This document shows, one piece after another, positions 23,740-35,405 of a stretch of 64,000 nt of DNA; within the stretch, counting starts at the first letter, position 1, and each line of letters begins with the position of its first letter. This DNA comes from Mercenaria mercenaria (lineage: Eukaryota; Mollusca; Bivalvia; Venerida; Veneridae). A program made the position numbers and the translations under genes. Below the pieces are notes generated by a model. The model was given only the letters and a program-made list of their open reading frames with translations. It did no database searches and was not told where the DNA came from. The DNA is taken from NCBI RefSeq assembly GCF_021730395.1, contig NC_069369.1, positions 69,219,501 to 69,283,500 on the forward strand, written 5' to 3'.

Positions 23740-24765
23740 TGTATTCATAAAATTATATCGTATTGTACTAGTAAACGCTAGTAAAACCTACTTTGTATTT
23801 CGAAGCTGGCAGCAGAGTATAGAGTATATACAGGAGTGATTCAATGCCATTAAAAATTGTTCCGAAAAGTGTCTCATTACTTATCACTAATCACTGCATC
23901 CTTAATTTTTAGAAATTCTGAAAGCGCCCGCATTTAGCGTTTATCAAATATCCTACAAATGCATTAATAAAATATACATTTTTTATGCTCGCTATTTTAT
24001 CACCCATTTTAACATCTCTTTCAAAAATACAATTCTTATTTTAAAAATTCTTTATTGAGTACATTAAGTATTGGTGACAAAGAGGGCGCTAAAGTTAATC
24101 AAGATTATAATAACTTTTTTTTCAGGTCAAAACATTTTTGATGTCGTCAATTCATATAGCACTGACCTATTTTCCTTACCACATGAATCTGAAATAGCAT
24201 AATAAAAACCGTTGGGTAGTAGCTCATGGCAATCCATAGGGAAAAAGGTTAGCCATTATCCAACATATTTGTTTCAGTTATTAAACGTGAATCTTGATGT
24301 ATATCTGGAAATGTCATTTTAATAACAATAAAATTCCATTTTATAATTAATTGCTTTTGTGGTTTTGGATTTGTCATATACCAGTCATATATTGAATCTG
24401 TGAGTTTTCAGTCTCGCAAGTAAAAGTAATTTCAACGTTTCTGTTGTCGCTGACAATATGTTCAAGAGAAAATACATACTGATTCGGCCACCTTTTATTC
24501 TTTATTTTTGTTGTAATATTAAAATACCATTTATATTATTGTTCATTCTAAAGAAATCCGAAGGTTGTATTAGGATTTAAAAAAAAATATGTTGAATTCT
24601 GAAATAAAAATTTAAAAGAAAACCGAGTTTAATGGTGGGGATATGTTCCATTGCAAATTTCAGCCATTTTGGTCACAAGTGTTTTCTTTTTCAAATATCA
24701 AATTCAACTTTACTTGTGAATTGATTAATGTAATAACTTTCGTGACATCATAGTTAGCATCAAAG
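23740..24765. other. No recognisable gene
   Basis: AT-rich DNA without a supported gene or repeat. Confidence 0.35.
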
Positions 24766-24771
24766 CAACGT

Positions 24772-24885
24772 TTCAAGCTAAGGGCGTGAGGGGTTTTGCA
24801 GATTTCATACCTCTCGTGAACAGAATGTGCTATTATGTTTCTTGGTTGCATTCTATTCTTCCAAAGGATTTTTTCATAAAATGTA
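24772..24885 (+). repeat. Repeat family B copy
   Basis: Contains ACCTCTCGTGAACAGAATGT, GCTATTATGTTTCTTGG, TTGCATTCTATTCTTCC and AAAGGATTTT, matching 25035-25335 and 49085-49205. This copy is uninterrupted at the site where the second one carries a hairpin element. Confidence 0.7.
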
Positions 24886-25034
24886 TTAACTCTCATAAGA
24901 GCTGTCTTTCAGTGCCGTATGGCAGCTGTAAAAAGTCTCCCCGTACTTGGACTCAGTGTTGTTATACTTACTGGTTCTTTACGATCATGGAGAACATTTA
25001 TTTTACTGTAATAGAATTCCGTTTAAGCCGGTGC

Positions 25035-25335
25035 TAAGGGGATGTGAGGAGTGCTGCACATTTCATTACCTCTCACGAACAAACTCAGTCAAACAGATTG
25101 TGCTATAATTGAGTCGCGTCATGAGAAAACCAACATAGTGGGTTTCGCTTTCAAAGCCTATTGCAATTAGAGAAACTATTAGAGAACAGCATGGATCCTG
25201 ACCAGACTGCGCGGATGCGCAGGCTAGTCTGGATCCATGCTGGTCGCAAATGCACTATGTTGATTTTCTCATGGCACGGCTCAATAATGTTTCTTGGTTT
25301 TGATCTTTGCTTCCAAAGGAATTTTGTACAGATTC
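25035..25335 (+). repeat. Repeat family B copy, interrupted
   Basis: The family B sequence GGGATGTGAGGAGTGCTGCA...GTGCTATAAT is broken by the element at 25110-25283 and resumes at ATAATGTTTCTTGGTTTTG and CTTCCAAAGGAATTTTG. Confidence 0.7.
25110..25283. mobile_element. Hairpin MITE, internally deleted copy
   Basis: The ends TGAGTCGCGTCATGAGAAAA and TTTTCTCATGGCACGGCTCA are inverted repeats, flanked by ATAAT on both sides (25105-25109 and 25284-25288). The inner arm with TCCTGACCAGACTGCGCGGA is shared with 46153-46389, but part of the left inner arm is missing. The 67-codon ORF across it is a shadow. Confidence 0.85.
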
Positions 25336-25339
25336 TATT

Positions 25340-26135
25340 TGTCATGAGCCAGAAATGTACGTAGGGAAAATATTTTGTCATTACATTCAAAAACATCGAA
25401 CTACCATCTCTGGAAACCTTTTAAACTACATGTATACAGAATTAATGTCCGAGTCTTTCAAAATGAAAACGCAAGTTGCGAAAATCCCTCATACGTTTTG
25501 GTGGATCACACCGTAATCTTTTCATGCAAGTCGACCGCTTTTCAAATATAGCTAAAAAGTATTATATCGTTCACAGACGATCAAAATTGTGGGCTCGCTA
25601 TGACAAGTATGTGTGTACGCAAAATTATGGTATGCAGTCAATTAGTATTCTATGAATAAAATTCTGAATGGACATGATGATTCTGAAAAATGTGCATAAA
25701 ATGTGTTTTTACCTTTATTAAGAGGAAAATGAACATATGTATCATAACAGTGTCCGATCATACAGTAACGACGAAAATACGCAATTCTTGCTTGGGTCAA
25801 TTTGCTTGAGAAGAATTCTATCCTGATTCATACCATTGTAATATCACATATTGAACAACATGATCTACCGCTTGATTAGCATAACCTTCCATTAGCGCTT
25901 GTTTGAACTACAAAGTCTCCAGGGGTATGTTGTCATTGACTTTGGAATTCCCTACCATTATCATCAATATGTTCAGAATTATGATTGCTATGAAATGCCC
26001 TGGTACCGTTTTCTTAGTATACTACTTGAATAGCAAAATCTGTAAGTATAGAAAAAACACATGACAGACGTCAGGATATCATTGCCTCAAAAATAAAACC
26101 GTTTAACATTTATTTGGAAAGCGAATAAGAAAATT
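25340..26135. other. No recognisable gene
   Basis: AT-rich DNA with nothing that I can assign. Confidence 0.35.
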
Positions 26136-26139
26136 TACT

Positions 26140-26760
26140 TGGTGACACTGTTTGTGAGCATAATATCTCGGCCAAGTTCGATAACCAGCAAAATCACCCC
26201 AGGCACTCTTGAGTTATGGCCCTTGAATTACTCAAAATCTGCAAATTTACCCTTGACCGCCCTCTAAGTCAAACATTTTTATCAAATCTTCACTAAACGT
26301 GGTAACAATGTTTGTGAGCATAATATCTCTGCCAAGTCCGATAACCAGCAAAATCGCCCCAGGCACTCCTGAGTTATGGCCCATTAATTACTAAAAATTT
26401 GCAACTTTAGCCTTGTCCGCCCTCTAAGTCAAACAGTTTTCATCCGATCTTCACCAAACTTGGTGGCAATATTTGTGGGCATAATATCTCGGTCAAGTTC
26501 GATAACCAGCAAAATCACCCAGGCACTCTTGAATTATGTCCCTTGAATTACTCGAAAAACCGCGAATTTAGCCTTGTCCGCTCTCGAAGTCGAACAGTTT
26601 TCATCCGATCTTCACCAAACCTGCTGACAATGTTTGTGGGCATAATATCTCGGCCAAGTTTTGTAACCAGCCAAATCGCCCCAGGCACTCTTGGATTATG
26701 GCCCTTGAATTAGGCCAAATTCGATGACGGGCGTATTTTGTGACAGTCTGCCACTTTTGT
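26140..26760. repeat. Tandem repeat, unit about 160 bp, nearly four copies
   Basis: GCATAATATCTCGGCCAAGT-type starts recur near 26157, 26316, 26479 and 26639, each followed by CGATAACCAGC, a CCCCAGGCACTC block, TTATGGCCC and TCACCAAAC. The array ends in GACGGGCGTATTTTGTGACAG. The periodicity is seen directly. The family is known to be common in bivalve genomes. Confidence 0.85.
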
Positions 26761-26835
26761 TAATTTATTTAAATCTTTTTTCATACTAAGGAGACAATCA
26801 TTATCGAAATCATACAATATCTTAGTAAAGTAGGA

Positions 26836-27035
26836 AATACGGGTTGTACGAGTTCTGCATTCAGATCATGGGTTTATTGTGACATAAACTAGGCAAAGAT
26901 TAAACAAAAGTTGTAAAATCAACATGGAATTATATACACATTTGTGGTGGTGGGGACTTTTCATTGGGGAAAAGTTTACACAGGTAATATCGGACATAAT
27001 ATTACATTGTATTTTCCTATGAATAAAGAGTGACG
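26836..27035 (+). pseudogene. Globin remnant R1, middle deleted
   Basis: GGGTTGTACGAGTTCTGCAT resembles the conserved MGC start (less its A). Then GTAAAATCAACATGGAATTA matches the A-helix STW codons, and after a large deletion the line jumps to the G/H region: GGGGAAAAGTTTACACAGGT, then AATATCGGACA. The distal and proximal His regions are absent. It lies 1.5 kb upstream of globin 3. Confidence 0.75.
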
Positions 27036-27848
27036 GAAATGGCGAATCGACACGAAAATGTCATATTTTTAAGAAATTAAATTGGAAACATCGCTTAAAA
27101 TCATTTAGGTAAAAAACATGTATATTGCTAAAATATCAGTGCTGAAATAAATAAATAAAAGTATTTCTTATGCAGATTTTATGACAGATGTTTGTCGTTT
27201 TAATAAGGATGAACGTATAAAGGTTATAAACCATAGCAATTTTGTATTAGCTTTATAATTTATCGTGTTTTATTTGTGCAATACTGTATCTATAATACTG
27301 AAACACACCAAGCGTACTGTAGTGATACAGTCTAAAAGACTTGCATCTTATATTGTCATTTTGCAAAACAAAGTAATATTGGAATAAAAGTTCCATGAAA
27401 TTGTTGATGTTCGTTTATTCTAAGAATTATATGCAATTAACCCAAATGTTTGTAAAGTATAATTCTTGATCAAAATGATAAATATATGTATCTTGCTCAT
27501 GGCTGTACTTTTTGACTTTTTGTTTTCTCGTGCAATTTGAATTCGTTGTTTGAACTGCAAATTCTCACATGATACACATACATTGACACTGTTTCACAAA
27601 TACAAATTAAGCAAAGTCAATTCTCTCTCGATTGTTTCTTTGCAATCTCACGATCATACGTTCCTGATGCAAAACGTCGTCCTTATTAATATGCTATGTA
27701 TTATGTAAAGAAATCATATTATTGCGGTCAATAGCTATTGTTGCAATGTTGTAATGTCAACATTTGTATCTTGTATCAGAATTTTGTATAATATAAATAG
27801 CCTGTTAAATTACTATTCAAAAGTATCTTAAAAGCAATATACTACTTA
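27036..27848. other. No recognisable gene
   Basis: AT-rich DNA between the globin remnant and a small MITE. Confidence 0.35.
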
Positions 27849-28038
27849 ACATTTAGCCTGCTAAATGTATAAGATAATCTGGTCCATCATTCAGTTAGAG
27901 CAGTACCATTCATGAATCAAAGGTGTGTTCACTGAAAATTTACTGACTGAATAACAAACAGTGCAGATCATGATCAGACTGATCTTGGTCTGCACCGGTC
28001 GCAAAGACAGAATCACTTACCTCCAGCAGGCTAAAGTT
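27849..28038. mobile_element. Small hairpin MITE
   Basis: CATTTAGCCTGCTAAA at the left is the inverse of CAGCAGGCTAAAG at the right. The interior has GTGCAGATCATGATCAGACT and GGTCTGCACCGGTCGCAAAG. The total of about 190 bp and lack of coding content fit a non-autonomous DNA element. Confidence 0.7.
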
Positions 28039-28537
28039 TAAAGCAAATCACTGTTCAAAGTTACCTCGGAAGAAGCAGAACATGTACGTGCTTTACAAAC
28101 CAATAACTCAATAGCTTAGAGCCGTAGGAACAATATATTTGTAACACAACAAACAGTATTGGAATTTTATATCATTTTTTTTCAATCAGTCTAAGGTTGC
28201 TACGCTCGAGAAAAAAATATGAGTTTTAAAGCATATTGGTTAGGTATTGTAGCGAAGTGAATTGAATGAATAAGATGATCCCTGTCAACAAAAACTTACT
28301 ACTGAAGAAACTGGTATCGGAAAATTTACTTTTAAAAGTGCGAATTTTATTTTCGGAAGTGATTAAGGGAAATTACATAGCGTAGTATCTTGACCATAAA
28401 GTAAAATGGATGTATAAGATGAAGAAATAGAAACGAAAGGAAAATTTTTTATTTGCCTCAGTTGAAATGCACGTGAGCTAAAAAAGTGAAAAATTTACAC
28501 AATGGAGTAATTCAAGTGTTTCGTAAATATCGGTGAC

Positions 28538-29107
28538 ATGGGTTGTGCGAATTCTGTAACAGTTTTGAAAACATCGTGCAGTAACATTAAGATATCACAG
28601 CCTAAGCTTACAGTGACACTAGCTCCACAAACAGGCCTGACGGAAAATGAGAAACGGATTATTAAATCAACATGGGGATATATGGCAAAAGACATCCCTG
28701 GAAATGGTCTACAAGTGTTTCTAAGGATATTTGAAACATGTCCTGAAACTAAGGAACTGTTTAATGTGGAAAACATTCGACATTCGGAATTAACACGGAA
28801 CCAGGTGATCAGGGGACATGGAACGCGATTCATGAGCGCAATAGGGGCTGCTGTAAATTGTTTAGATGAGAGTGATGACAAGCAGGAAAAACTTAGGGAA
28901 GTATTGTTCGTTCTTGGACAACAACATAAACACTACTCTGGATTCAAACCGGAATATTTTGAAATATTTTACGATGCGCTAATGTGGCGGTGGGAACTAT
29001 GCATGAGAGAAAATTTCACACCGGAAGTATCGGACACTTGGAGTCACGTATTTGTCTACATGATGGAAAAGCTTAAAGAAGGTTACTCCTCGAAGGAAAG
29101 CCAATAG
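28538..29107 (+). CDS. Globin 3: acylated globin X-like protein, 189 aa
   Basis: A single-exon globin starting MGCANS (myristoyl-Gly2, palmitoyl-Cys3 candidates). Landmarks share the numbering of the other copies: LTENEKR, STW46, FLRIFETCPE with candidate B10 Phe61, CD1 Phe75, distal His94 in RGHGTRF, E10 Arg97, E11 Phe98, an acidic EF segment (DESDDKQEKLRE), proximal His130 in LGQQHK, MWRWE, TWSHVFVYMM. All haem-pocket positions are intact, making this the best reference copy. It ends KEGYSSKESQ. Upstream DNA is homologous to that of globin 2. A 128-codon ORF on the opposite strand is a shadow. There is no clear TATA box, and no AATAAA within 300 bp downstream. Confidence 0.95.
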   Translation: MGCANSVTVLKTSCSNIKISQPKLTVTLAPQTGLTENEKRIIKSTWGYMAKDIPGNGLQVFLRIFETCPETKELFNVENIRHSELTRNQVIRGHGTRFMSAIGAAVNCLDESDDKQEKLREVLFVLGQQHKHYSGFKPEYFEIFYDALMWRWELCMRENFTPEVSDTWSHVFVYMMEKLKEGYSSKESQ

Positions 29108-30365
29108 ATTTGTCAAATCCATCATCATTTTCAAAATCAACACGAGTATCTACTTGTATATTATTCATCGGCGGTTGCAAAAGTGGCGACATTATAAATT
29201 TTATTTGCTTATACAGGTCGTCTTTCTAGATAACATCACTATTTTCAGTGCCTGTACGGTACAATATTCCGGATGGCCAAGACTGTGTTGGAAGGTCTGA
29301 ACCACATATTTTACCTAGTATGCGTTGTTTTAATGTTTTAGAATAATAATTATATCCATTTATTTTGGTATGCAAGAATTAAACAAACTGAAAAGAAATT
29401 CTGCTTCTTAATAGATATGCATACAAACTGAAGTAGAGATTTTCTGTCTAAAATATTTATTGATATTTTGTAATTATATATCGCAAGTACTATAAATCTA
29501 GATTTATGTATAAATCTAGTAGTACAAACCAATTAGTTACTAGCAAAGGCAAACTTTGTTTACAGCCACTTTTATGTGTTGTCTCTTTCTTGTGTTTTAC
29601 CTAATAAGAAATGAAAATGCATTGATGAAAATAAATAACGTTTGCATAGGCAAGTTCTTGTACTTTAGTTTGCTTAAAGACATATTGATAGAAGTGTTGA
29701 TAACAGTTTGTTTTATCAGTCACCAAAGTATTTAAACAATTAAGTACCCGATAAAATTAGAGCTATGTATAAAATAAGGACAATGACACACTGTCCCGAG
29801 AAAATAAAGATACAAACATAATATCATTTGAGCTAACAATAGTTTTATTTCAGTCACGTCAAACAAAATTATGGTATATGACCAAGTACAATTTTCTCTA
29901 ATGGACACATGCCATCCAGCAATCATTTCCTTGAAAAACTATGTCTTCACTGTCGTCAATTTTAGTTCCAATATTCAATCTCGTGTGGTGGCTATGTTTC
30001 CTGCACGATTAAGTCTTTAAATAAAAATACTATTTGCTGTTTACTGTTTCCGAAAGGTAGAAAGGTAAATCATTATTGATAGACAAGTAAAGACGCATCA
30101 TAATAAGAAAAGTGGTCAAAACTTCTTTTAAAGGAAAATTCTTTGTTTCTGTTGAACTTCTTGAAATGTCGTTTACTGACTCACATGACAACTTATCGCA
30201 AATTAAACTAGTGACCGAGTATTGCAGTGCCAATACAGAAGTCCCCTACCGGTGGAAAACTTTGTTAGTGTTCGCTGTTGGCAACAGTGTTGGGACTAAA
30301 AATGTTTCGAGGCATTTAGGAGCTAATTTTACTTAAATTTCAATAGTGACCTTGACATACCAAAG
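29108..30365. other. No recognisable gene
   Basis: AT-rich DNA downstream of globin 3. AATAAA-like hexamers occur far from the gene (about 29.6 kb). Nothing else is supported. Confidence 0.35.
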
Positions 30366-30369
30366 ACGT

Positions 30370-30680
30370 GAAAAATGGTACTAGTAGCTTCCTCGCTTGG
30401 CGCTCAGCATTAAGAGGATAGTTCTAGGACTGGTCAGCCCGGTGTAAGTATAATGTCACAAGTCTACGGCGTGACAGCACTGTAAACTAGGGTATTGCTC
30501 TCACTGCTACAAGTAGCCACTAAGCCGTCTTTCCTGGGAAGAACCAGTACAGGCCTCTTAGTTAGATGGAAGACGCTCAAGAGCAACTCAGAAATTTCCA
30601 GTGCCTGGACCGGGATTCGAACCCCGGACCTTTGGATTGACAGTCAAGAGTGTTACCACTAGACCACCGGACCACCTACA
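30370..30680. repeat. Chimeric SINE: core forward, tRNA head reverse
   Basis: 30372-30520 repeats the core of the 22.7-kb SINE (GTAGCTTCCTCGCTTGGCGC, CTAGGACTGGTCAGC). 30600-30675 on the minus strand is a tRNA-like head with CCGGTGGTCTAGTGGTAACA (A box), an Asp-like ACTGTCAATC loop and a perfect CCGGGGTTCGAATCCCGG T arm. The acceptor stem does not pair, so a working tRNA gene is unlikely. The opposite orientations mean two elements abut. Confidence 0.7.
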
Positions 30681-30924
30681 GTCAATTTTACAGTAACTAT
30701 GAAAACATAACACTTAATTGTTTTGGGGTTCAACGCTGTTCTTCAACAGTATTTCATTATGTAACGACCTGCAGTTAACCGTACCAGTGTTCCTCGTTTC
30801 TGTACCAATACAAATCTGTTCTCCGCAAGTAACTGCCAACTTTCCTACATGAATCAGAGGTCGAAAACGAATGATGTAATTTTCAAATCGTCATGGAGAA
30901 CATACGTCTCGCCCGGGGATCGTG

Positions 30925-31075
30925 AAAAGTAATCGATTACATTTCATTGTGTTCGACTACGATAACTGCTATTTGTAATCGAAAATTAATTAAAGTAAGC
31001 AATTATCCTCGATTTTGCATTACCAAAATGTAATTGATTACATCTGATTATGATTACTGCTTACGTTAATCTTAT
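30925..31075. repeat. TAATCGATTAC-type degenerate repeat
   Basis: Several variants of GTAATCGATTACA occur close together (AGTAATCGATTACATTTC, TGTAATTGATTACATCTG, TTTGTAATCGAAAATTAATT). This looks like a decayed repeat rich in the ATCGAT palindrome. Function is unknown. Confidence 0.45.
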
Positions 31076-32734
31076 GTCGGCACATCGGCAGTTACACTAT
31101 TGTTAATCACGTTGTATTTATGAGAAATTACATAAATTCGAAGAATTTGTAATACAAACAGGGGCGTTTGGAATTATGATAGACTTACCTATCTTCATCT
31201 CAAGCTTTGTACAACGTATTTTGCTGAAGGACATTTCTAACCCTGATGCTCATTTTCGTTACAAAACAATCAGTTATTGTTGAAAATTGTCACAATCAAA
31301 GGACATTTTGGCAGAAGTTCATATCTTTTTGTTTCAAGAAACTATTAAACGTGTAATAGCGTTTCCAAAAGGGTAGTTTAGTTCTTTCTACAATAGCAAA
31401 AATATTTCACCTTCGTTTCATTTCGTAGGAATGTAATGTTTGCTTTCAAAATTTGTCTTTGACAAGAAATCGCAATTTATAGGATTGTTGAAGGTTCCAT
31501 GTGCACCGCCATTTGAAAACATCTGCGGATGTCTCTAAATTGTTTTTTGTACTTTTAGCATGTGTAAATGTTGAGTTCTGCTCAACACGGGGCTAGAGGG
31601 CGTGGACGGTGGCATGCATTTCCACTACCGTCCATGAACAGGCTCAATCAAACCGAGCCTGCAACATTTTCGTTTTGTCGTGTTGAGCGACCTGTGAATT
31701 TCCACTTTTTCTATTTTAATGTACACTGTAATTGTGAATTTTCAAATAATCGTTATATACGTGCATCTAAGGTAATGTTGGAAAAACAAACTTGGAGTGT
31801 GCTTAACAATATTTTAACTCTGAAAGACATTTTTGAGAATGATTTTAATGGATTTCCTTAAACTTTCACCCGCTCATATGGAGCAGTAGATTGAATAATT
31901 TATTTTAAGGTACTGAAAACACTGTTTTGTTCAGGATCTCCTGTGACACAAACATTTTGCACTTGTTTTATGAAGATCTGAACCTCGACAGCCAGTACTA
32001 TTACGTTTTTATTTTAGTTTCCGAGGTGTTGTTTCAGCGCAAATATTTAATCAAATAAAAGTTTCTTGCAGCACTGGTAGTCCAATTTGTATAGAATTAC
32101 ATAAACATGACTACTGTATTTCTTCTTTCATATTTTGTTTTACTTTGTCCGTATTTAGCCAGTGCATTAGCAACTGCTTATAGCTCTACATCAACTACCA
32201 AGTTTCAACCTCGCGTCATTCGAGTTTTCCTTCTGTTTCTATGTGACTGCATCACACAAATATTCAAAACGTGTAAAATAATAGTCCCATATTTATTTTT
32301 TATAATCTTGGTATTGTGTGAGCAACTGAGGACTACTATTTTAAACCACAAAAACAAACAGCAACGGATTCTAGAATAATCATGAACTTTATATTCACAT
32401 TCGGAATCACTCCGCTCTAGGGTTAGAGTTAGGGTTGAAATTGGCTCCACCCTGGTGCAAACTTAAGAGTTGTATAGGGAAAACCTTTAAACATCTTCTT
32501 GTCTTGAACCACAATGCACAGAGCTTAGATATTTGGTATGTAGCATTGTCTAGTGGACTTCTACCAACATTAACATTGTTCAAATCATGACCGATCTATA
32601 CACAAAGAAATGGTGTATCGGTTGAAATATCACTTAATTAGCGCTGGCTATCAGTCCTTTCAGGGCTTCGATTTATACTTTCTTGCCCTTTAACTCAGTT
32701 CCGCTTAAGTCGATCCTGGGGAATGTGGGGAGTG

Positions 32735-32925
32735 CCTTTTGTTTCCATTGCGTGTGTTGCAGATTCACCTGACAGGGATTACTTTTATTTACACTGTCCC
32801 GTGACTTTGGAACATGGTGGAGGTAAGAGTGAGGTTGGGTGTGCACCATAAACCAGTTTAAGCTGCGTTTGGGAGGCTGCGTTTTTGGAACGTGGCATTC
32901 CCTGTTTGATATTTATCTCTCTTTT
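32735..32925 (+). repeat. Repeat family A, internally deleted copy
   Basis: CACTGTCCCGTGACTTTGGA and AACCAGTTTAAGCTGCG run straight into GGAGGCTGCGTTTTTGGAAC, skipping about 140 bp present in the copy at 614-1085. Confidence 0.8.
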
Positions 32926-33535
32926 TTTGGGATTATTTATTTATTAATTTACCTCTTTAGAACAGATTCATTTAACCCGATTTGACTATTGATTTTCTTT
33001 ATAGCATTGACTCTTTTTATAGATTTTATTTATATTTGTTTGTATAAGCAGGTGCTGGATTTTGTCGTCCAAACGTCTCTCTGAGAATATAAAATGCAAC
33101 ATAGATATAGTAAACACTTTTATTTCTTGTCATTTTTTCTTAAACTACTATCGTTTTCCTATCGGAAGCTGTCAAGAATGTAAAAGGCAATTACGCTGGA
33201 AATGGAACTGAAACATAATTAGAGGTGATATTCAGCTCCGTGTTTCAAAGAAAGTCATTTATTGTCATTTGATTTAATTATAAATGCTGACAGACATTAT
33301 TATTTAGAAAGATGACTTGAGAAGAAATTAAAAGAACAAATACACTAAAATCACAATGACAAAAGTCCAACAGAGCTGCCGCCCACACAGTACTCGACAA
33401 GAAAATGTAGGTATGTGAAAATGTAAACACGTCCACAACTACCCAGAACATATATACCACACATATTAACACACTGCAATAATGACATCATAGGAGTACT
33501 GTAATAAACAGACACAAACGAACATGTACAAAGAA
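32926..33535. other. No recognisable gene
   Basis: AT-rich DNA with short ORFs and no domain. Confidence 0.35.
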
Positions 33536-33539
33536 TACA

Positions 33540-33605
33540 GCAGGGAACCGCCTTTGAACGATCAGAGGCTAAAAAACTACTGTGGTGTATAAACTAGTTT
33601 ACTGG
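33540..33605 (-). repeat. Repeat family A, short remnant
   Basis: GGGAACCGCCTTTGAACGAT and ACTAGTTTACTGG resemble the central block of family A in inverse orientation, with many changes. Confidence 0.55.
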
Positions 33606-34795
33606 CGCCAACGACACACTTTAACGTGAAAGACTTACTAATGAATGTGCAGGAAGTGATTGTTAACTAGGAGTATTTTGTCGTCAGTAACAGACGCGTT
33701 GCATATGCTTCTTAAATATATGATTTGAAAGACATATGAAAGTATTGGTGCTCTTAAATGCGTGAAACATGGCGAAAACTTTAATTATAAGACAACAAAC
33801 ATGTAAAAATAGCTTTTAACGATTGTTTCTCTACATCTTTTACAGTAATTATCTACATAGACACAAGTCTTGTGCGCTCAGATGTTCGTTCAATTTCAGT
33901 AGCCATTTCTGAAAGTGTGTTTTAATCATTATGCTATAAATGTTAAATATCTAATATGAACTTTTCATTTTAACTCTAGTTCGAAATGTATGTCCTACAG
34001 AGGTACCTTTTATGTAAGGTATATGAATATACTGTTCAAAACAATTTACACAATAGTATCGTTGTTATATTTGCGCTAATTTTATTTCAGGTATATAAGC
34101 AGATTCACCGGCCTTACGCAAACTAACTGGGTGGCTCCGTCAAAAATCAATCGGAATAGGACTCCAACTGACAGGTCATAGATGCAAAAATGCAAATATT
34201 AAAATCACTGGTTACCCATTTTCTACACAATATCTGTATCAACCTTCCATTAAATGACTGGGGTTTTACTTGTGTATCGTTACGAATGTGGGGTGATTTT
34301 GCAGTTTTCAGTTTTCGCGTAAATAAAATCTTTGTTTACATTTTTATAGACAAAAATATTCAACTTTACATAAAGACTGAAAATAAACATTCTGAATATT
34401 ATGAAAATCTGCTGATACTCCACAGAAATATAGGAGATCACCACGTGACCACCTTTTATGCAGTGAAAAGGTAGGAATCTTATGAGAGGTAAAACATATA
34501 TACATATATGCCACGATTTCTTTGTAATTGTATCCTCTATGTCTTATACTTTTGATACATTTACACGTTCAAGAGTTTCATATATAAAATATTCCCAACT
34601 TTCAAATCTTAGGTATGAATAAAACTAGAGGCATAATATACACATGTTTGTATGTATGAACAATAGCATGAATTAGAGTTAAAATGCTACATTCTGTACA
34701 CAAGACATTTCTGTTAACTGATCATTTCTCTCAAATAAGTCGACTTTTGTTTTTGATTTGCAAACACTTCAAAAATGTGCCATTGTATGCCGCCT
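33606..34795. other. No recognisable gene; downstream side of globin 4
   Basis: AT-rich DNA. The 94-codon ORF at 34190-34474 has no recognisable domain. Confidence 0.35.
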
Positions 34796-34799
34796 TCGT

Positions 34800-35381
34800 T
34801 TAATAGATACAAATATTAACTTCTTTTGAGAAACATCCTTCTTTGAGTGTTTCCATCATGTAAACAAACACGTGACTCCAAGTGTCCGAAACTTCCTGAG
34901 TAAACTTTTCTCCCAAACATATTTCCCAACGCCACATAAGCGCTGTGTAAAATATTTCAAAATATTCCGGTTTAAATCCAGAATGGCGTTTATGTTGTTG
35001 TCCAAGAGCAAACAAGACTTCCCTGAACTTATCTCTCTCCACACAACTTTCATGTAGACTGTTTACAGCAGCGCCTATAGCATTCAAAAATCTCGCCCCG
35101 TGCGCCTTGATCGCCTCATTCCTTGCAACTTCCGAAAGCCGAACATTGTCCACATGAAATAGCTTCTTTACCTCAGGACATAGTTCAAATATCTTAAGAA
35201 ACACTTGAAGACCGTTCCCAGAAAGGTCCGTTGTCATATAATTCCATGTTGATTTTACAATCAGTATCTCATTTTCCGTCAAATCACCGCGAGGAACCTG
35301 CGCCAATTTAAGCTGCGTTTGGTATGTATCAACCTTTTCGCACGATGTTTCTTTGTATTTAGAAGAGTGAACACAGCCCAT
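34800..35381 (-). CDS. Globin 4: acylated globin X-like protein, 193 aa, inverted copy
   Basis: The only globin on the minus strand. The open frame extends 8 codons upstream (to 35405), but I place the start at the internal ATG 35381, because it restores MGCVHS, aligned with the other copies; the longer form would bury the acylation motif. Landmarks: LTENEI, STW46, FLKIFELCPE with candidate B10 Phe61, CD1 Phe75 (KLFHVDN), distal His94 in KAHGARF, E10 Arg97, proximal His130 in LGQQHK, MWRWE, TWSHVFVYMM. The C terminus is extended and unusual: KEGCFSKEVNICIY. It differs from globins 2 and 3 throughout and is nearest in character to the stop-containing globin 1. It is single-exon like the rest. 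All core haem-contact residues are present. Confidence 0.95.
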   Translation of the reverse strand: MGCVHSSKYKETSCEKVDTYQTQLKLAQVPRGDLTENEILIVKSTWNYMTTDLSGNGLQVFLKIFELCPEVKKLFHVDNVRLSEVARNEAIKAHGARFLNAIGAAVNSLHESCVERDKFREVLFALGQQHKRHSGFKPEYFEIFYTALMWRWEICLGEKFTQEVSDTWSHVFVYMMETLKEGCFSKEVNICIY

Positions 35382-35405
35382 TTTAAGACACTTAAGTTTA
35401 ACCAA

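Noticed and set aside
28495-28881. 128-codon minus-strand ORF over globin 3, and a similar one over globin 2
   Set aside because: Antisense shadows of the conserved globin codons.
22693-30675. tRNA genes at 22693-22764, 23090-23163, 23456-23528 and 30600-30675
   Set aside because: A and B boxes are present, but acceptor stems do not pair and SINE bodies follow, so they are SINE heads.
32107-32379. 90-codon ORF with a hydrophobic, signal-peptide-like start
   Set aside because: No homologue or second supporting feature is recognised; in AT-rich DNA such hydrophobic ORFs arise by chance.
32418-32436. Telomere-like TAGGGTTAGAGTTAGGGTT
   Set aside because: Only 19 bp and imperfect; too short to be an interstitial telomere tract.
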